DNA of 64,000 bases. Source: Emticicia sp040253585. GTDB lineage: Bacteria; Bacteroidota; Bacteroidia; Cytophagales; Spirosomataceae. The position numbers and the translations under genes are program-made. Position 1 is the first letter of the stretch; every line of letters starts with the position of its first letter. Shown in pieces: positions 61,574 through 64,000 of this stretch. Where the stretch lies: assembly GCF_040253585.1 (NCBI RefSeq), contig NZ_JBELAU010000002.1:124001-188000 (forward strand), read 5' to 3'. The notes beneath the pieces are model-generated. The model was not told the origin of the DNA. It searched no databases and saw only the letters and a program-made list of their open reading frames with translations.

Positions 61574-62245
61574 TTATATTTTTTTTCGAGGCACGCCCGA
61601 TGAATACGTTTTCTTTCCAAAAGATTTTTTCTCGGAAGCAAGATTCGATGGCATCGAAACGTATCTTAACCAAGAACCTTTTATATCATCTCGATATAAT
61701 CTGACATTGAAAGTTTGCTCAATTACTTCTGTCTCAGTATTACTAAGCATGGTTTCATATTTTGCTTTCATCTTAAACTCGACAGATGTTGGCTTGTGCC
61801 AACGCCAATCGGGAGTATCAGAAATATGCGGTTTTTCGAGCAAATCAACCATTCTATAATACCTTCCTCCAAAAAACTGAGTCGGATTAGCATTTATCAA
61901 GGTCATAATTTCGGTTTCGGTTGGGTTCGGAATCCCTTCATATTTATTCGATAATGTTCGGAATTTCCAGTAAGAATAACCGCCACCGCCAGTATATTGA
62001 TAAACGGCATCGCCCGCTACGATTAGTTTGATTCCTGCAAAATCGGAGTTTCTGACAACTTCTACACCTCTTACGTACTCCCAATTTTTGGTGTCTTCAT
62101 TCCATTGTTTCGTACCCGTAGATTTTGTAAACCTAAATGAAATGACACCCGCATTACCCACATCTTTCTTGATTTGGGCTTCAGAAGGCTGTGCAAAAAC
62201 ACTTGTAGAAAAAAGTATTGCTATGATAAAAAAGAAAGTTTTCAT
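61574..62245 (-). CDS. secreted protein of unknown function
   Basis: A 223-residue exported protein (signal FFFIIAILFSTSVFAQ). The mature part is beta-rich and aromatic (GNAGVISFRFTKSTGTKQWN, YQYTGGGGYSYWKFRTLSNK, WRWHKPTSVEFKMKAKYETM) and ends in a basic tail. I do not recognise it. It lies 51 bases upstream of the gene at 60878 and probably belongs to the same transcript. Confidence 0.6.
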   Translation of the reverse strand: MKTFFFIIAILFSTSVFAQPSEAQIKKDVGNAGVISFRFTKSTGTKQWNEDTKNWEYVRGVEVVRNSDFAGIKLIVAGDAVYQYTGGGGYSYWKFRTLSNKYEGIPNPTETEIMTLINANPTQFFGGRYYRMVDLLEKPHISDTPDWRWHKPTSVEFKMKAKYETMLSNTETEVIEQTFNVRLYRDDIKGSWLRYVSMPSNLASEKKSFGKKTYSSGVPRKKI

Positions 62246-62307
62246 GGCTAAAAAAGAATTTAAAAATTGTCAGTGAAACACTAACGGAATAAAAAACAGC
62301 AGTTTGT

Positions 62308-62619
62308 TTAATTTCTATTTCGACGATTTGATTTCTTACGAGCAATTTGTCGGCTGGCTTCGTTTTGCTCGTGATTAATGGCTTTACGTTCGGCTTTAGT
62401 AACTTTACCGTCTGAGCGAGCCGCATTTTCCATGGCTTGCACTTCGTTTTGTTTGTGCTGAATTTGAGCTGCTTCTTTGGCTGTTATTTCACCACTTGCT
62501 CGACCTTGATTCACTCGTGCGTTTTGTTTGGCTTGGCGTTTATTTACTTGTGCCATTGACACATTCACAATTGATAATAATGCAATTACGAGCGATAATT
62601 TGATTAAATTCTTTTTCAT
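62308..62619 (-). CDS. small exported Lys/Arg/Gln-rich protein
   Basis: A 103-residue protein with signal peptide (LSLVIALLSIVNVSMAQ). The mature part is helical and charged: NKRQAKQNARVNQGRASGEI, TAKEAAQIQHKQNEVQAMEN and KAERKAINHEQNEASRQIAR. Similar small proteins are widespread in Bacteroidota and Proteobacteria; their function is unknown. It follows the peptidase-S74 gene after 20 bases. Confidence 0.65.
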   Translation of the reverse strand: MKKNLIKLSLVIALLSIVNVSMAQVNKRQAKQNARVNQGRASGEITAKEAAQIQHKQNEVQAMENAARSDGKVTKAERKAINHEQNEASRQIARKKSNRRNRN

Positions 62620-62639
62620 GGTAATAGATTAGTTTGGTT

Positions 62640-64000
62640 TTAATTATTCAATCTTGCTTCAATGTTATCAAGGCGTTTTAAAAGTTTTTCGTTATGTGAT
62701 TTTAGTTGAAGATTTTCGTTTTGAAGATTTTCGATTTTCTGATTCAAGGCTTTGATTGATTCAATAATCATGGGGTCAAAATCTCCATAACTACTTGATA
62801 AATAACCTTTTGAATCTCGCTGAACTTTTGTCGGAAACACTTCTTCTATATTCTGAGCAATAAAACCGTGCATTGTTCCTTTGGGGCGTTGTTCGCTTGT
62901 GATATTATCATTCCACTCGTAAGTAACGCCTTGCAAATGAATGATTTTATTGAGCATTTCCTGACTATCAAGTGCTTGAATGTTTGTCTTTAAGCGGCGG
63001 TCAGATGTAAAATTCCAATTGCCACTTCCATCATTTTTATAAGCTGAACCATTTACTTGAAAAGTCTCCGTGCGGTTCAGAATTGCTCCTGCTGCTCGGT
63101 TGATTCCGACACGATTGACTGCAAAATTTCCTGAAATAAGCACCTGAGAAGAATCAGAATTTTCGATAAGTAAATAATCATTTCCCGAAAAACCATAACC
63201 AGCTTTATAACCTAAAACTACGTTTCTACTGCCATTTGTATTGGCATACATAGCATAATTGCCGATGGCAGTATTGTGGTTTCCATCAATATTTGCATAC
63301 GAATTATTGGTGCCGATACTGATATTTTCGTAACCACCAGCCGATTTATAAAGAGAATTTTTGCCAATAGCTACATTATCATTCGTGAAAGTATTGTAGA
63401 GTGCATTTTCGCCTAAAGCAATATTATTTGTGGCATAAACTGTGTTTCGCATGGCATTTTTGCCAATTGCCACATTTCTATTTCCCGAAGTATTATCATA
63501 TAAAGCCGAATCGCCGATGGCTATATTATGATAAGAGCTTGTTGCAAAAGCATTGGCTAAACGTCCGATGGCAATATTATTATAGCCCGTTGAGTTGAAG
63601 AACATGGCAGAGTCGCCGATTGAAATATTTTTATCGGAAGTGGTATTGCTGTAAAGTGAAAACGCTCCAATAGCCACATTATATGAACCAGTAGTATTGG
63701 TATAATTGGCTGACCGCCCAAGCGAAACATTACCCAAACCTGTCGTATTATTATTAAGTGAACGATGCCCTACGGCAGTATTTGATAAACCTGTAGTATT
63801 TGAACCTAACGCATTCCTACCGACGGAAGTATTATAGGAGGATGTATTGGCATTTAGTGCAAAATATCCAATAGCAGTGTTATCGACTCCAAAAGCATTT
63901 TTGGCAAGAGAATTTCCACCCACGGCTACATTAAAACTGCCTGTTAGATTAGCCGTGAGAGCCGAATAACCAACCGCAACATTATTAGTAGCGGTTGTAC
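62640..64000 (-). CDS. partial repeat protein with C-terminal peptidase S74 domain (5' end beyond the window)
   Basis: The frame is open to the right edge; a GTG at 63923 is internal, so only the C-terminal 453 codons are here. Repeats of about 13-23 residues of the type NTTGLGNVSLGRSA, NVAIGAFSLYSNTT, NIAIGDSALYDNTSGNRN and NIALGENALYNTF form a YadA-like beta-roll stalk. Near residue 307 of the visible part is TSDRRLKTNIQALD, the start of an S74 intramolecular chaperone domain, with GFIAQNIEEVFP, and a coiled coil (IKALNQKIENLQNENLQLKS). It would be a trimeric surface fibre. S74 domains usually cut themselves off after folding. Confidence 0.85.
   Translation of the reverse strand, partial: TTATNNVAVGYSALTANLTGSFNVAVGGNSLAKNAFGVDNTAIGYFALNANTSSYNTSVGRNALGSNTTGLSNTAVGHRSLNNNTTGLGNVSLGRSANYTNTTGSYNVAIGAFSLYSNTTSDKNISIGDSAMFFNSTGYNNIAIGRLANAFATSSYHNIAIGDSALYDNTSGNRNVAIGKNAMRNTVYATNNIALGENALYNTFTNDNVAIGKNSLYKSAGGYENISIGTNNSYANIDGNHNTAIGNYAMYANTNGSRNVVLGYKAGYGFSGNDYLLIENSDSSQVLISGNFAVNRVGINRAAGAILNRTETFQVNGSAYKNDGSGNWNFTSDRRLKTNIQALDSQEMLNKIIHLQGVTYEWNDNITSEQRPKGTMHGFIAQNIEEVFPTKVQRDSKGYLSSSYGDFDPMIIESIKALNQKIENLQNENLQLKSHNEKLLKRLDNIEARLNN

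Noticed and set aside
62640..64000. Periodic repeats at the right edge as a CRISPR array
   Set aside because: The period is variable and in frame with YadA-like protein repeats ending in an S74 domain.
1..64000. tRNA, rRNA, insertion sequences or prophage
   Set aside because: No cloverleaf, rRNA segment, transposase or phage structural gene could be recognised.

Overview
The window is a chromosomal segment of a Bacteroidota bacterium, most likely an aerobic member of the Cytophagales (Spirosomataceae/Emticicia-like). The evidence is: two SusC/SusD pairs, the gliding lipoprotein GldH next to a PSP1/RicT protein, promoters of the Bacteroidota TTG-N(19-21)-TAnnTTTG type, almost no Shine-Dalgarno sequences, low GC with very AT-rich spacers, and large secreted proteins sharing one C-terminal domain. 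The genus is inference. I see no rRNA, tRNA, CRISPR array, insertion sequence or prophage.

Layout. 1-650: a small orphan gene and an XRE regulator. 669-7660 (minus): an operon susC, susD, Na+/solute symporter and a phosphoesterase-fold protein that lacks the usual metal ligands, closed by a strong terminator. 7772-10049 (minus): an arsenosugar-biosynthesis set (ArsS radical SAM, AhpD-like protein, TIGR04282-like glycosyltransferase). 10201-13188: M48 protease, solitary nrdB with a clear promoter, and a Uma2 endonuclease-fold gene. 13291-19890: two ECF sigma-factor operons around an OxyR gene; the second carries two DUF4097 proteins. 20136-25651: flavin reductase-like protein, a YD-repeat-like lipoprotein, a 1071-aa secreted PQQ-type sugar dehydrogenase/PKD/NPCBM protein, and an enoyl-CoA hydratase. 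25842-29741 (plus): Kup K+ transporter, a nucleotidyltransferase-fold gene overlapping a 72-aa gene, and an NAD-dependent epimerase. 29913-37771 (minus): S9 peptidase, a membrane protein, a LON-domain protein, GldH, RicT with a 250-aa disordered tail, and PurD. 37931-44053: membrane proteins, a HExxH protein, a CcmF/CcsA-type cytochrome c biogenesis protein, and a thioredoxin-fold protein without cysteines. 44117-51021: two secreted repeat proteins, a LytTR protein and a two-component system. 51172-59085 (minus): a second susC/susD operon with a small lipoprotein, a Tat-exported PLP aminotransferase and an AEC permease. 59863-64000 (minus): orphan secreted proteins and the C-terminal part of a peptidase-S74 repeat protein that runs off the right edge.

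The main systems are two outer-membrane uptake operons without glycoside hydrolases, arsenic detoxification to arsenosugars, two ECF envelope-type regulatory operons, peroxide sensing and housekeeping genes (nrdB, purD, ricT, ccmF). The best leads for something undescribed are the SusCD operon with a Tat-exported aminotransferase, the phosphoesterase with altered ligands, the nucleotidyltransferase/72-aa pair, a cluster of seven short hairpins upstream of ricT, the folded leader of the second susC, and the shared C-terminal domain of three secreted proteins.
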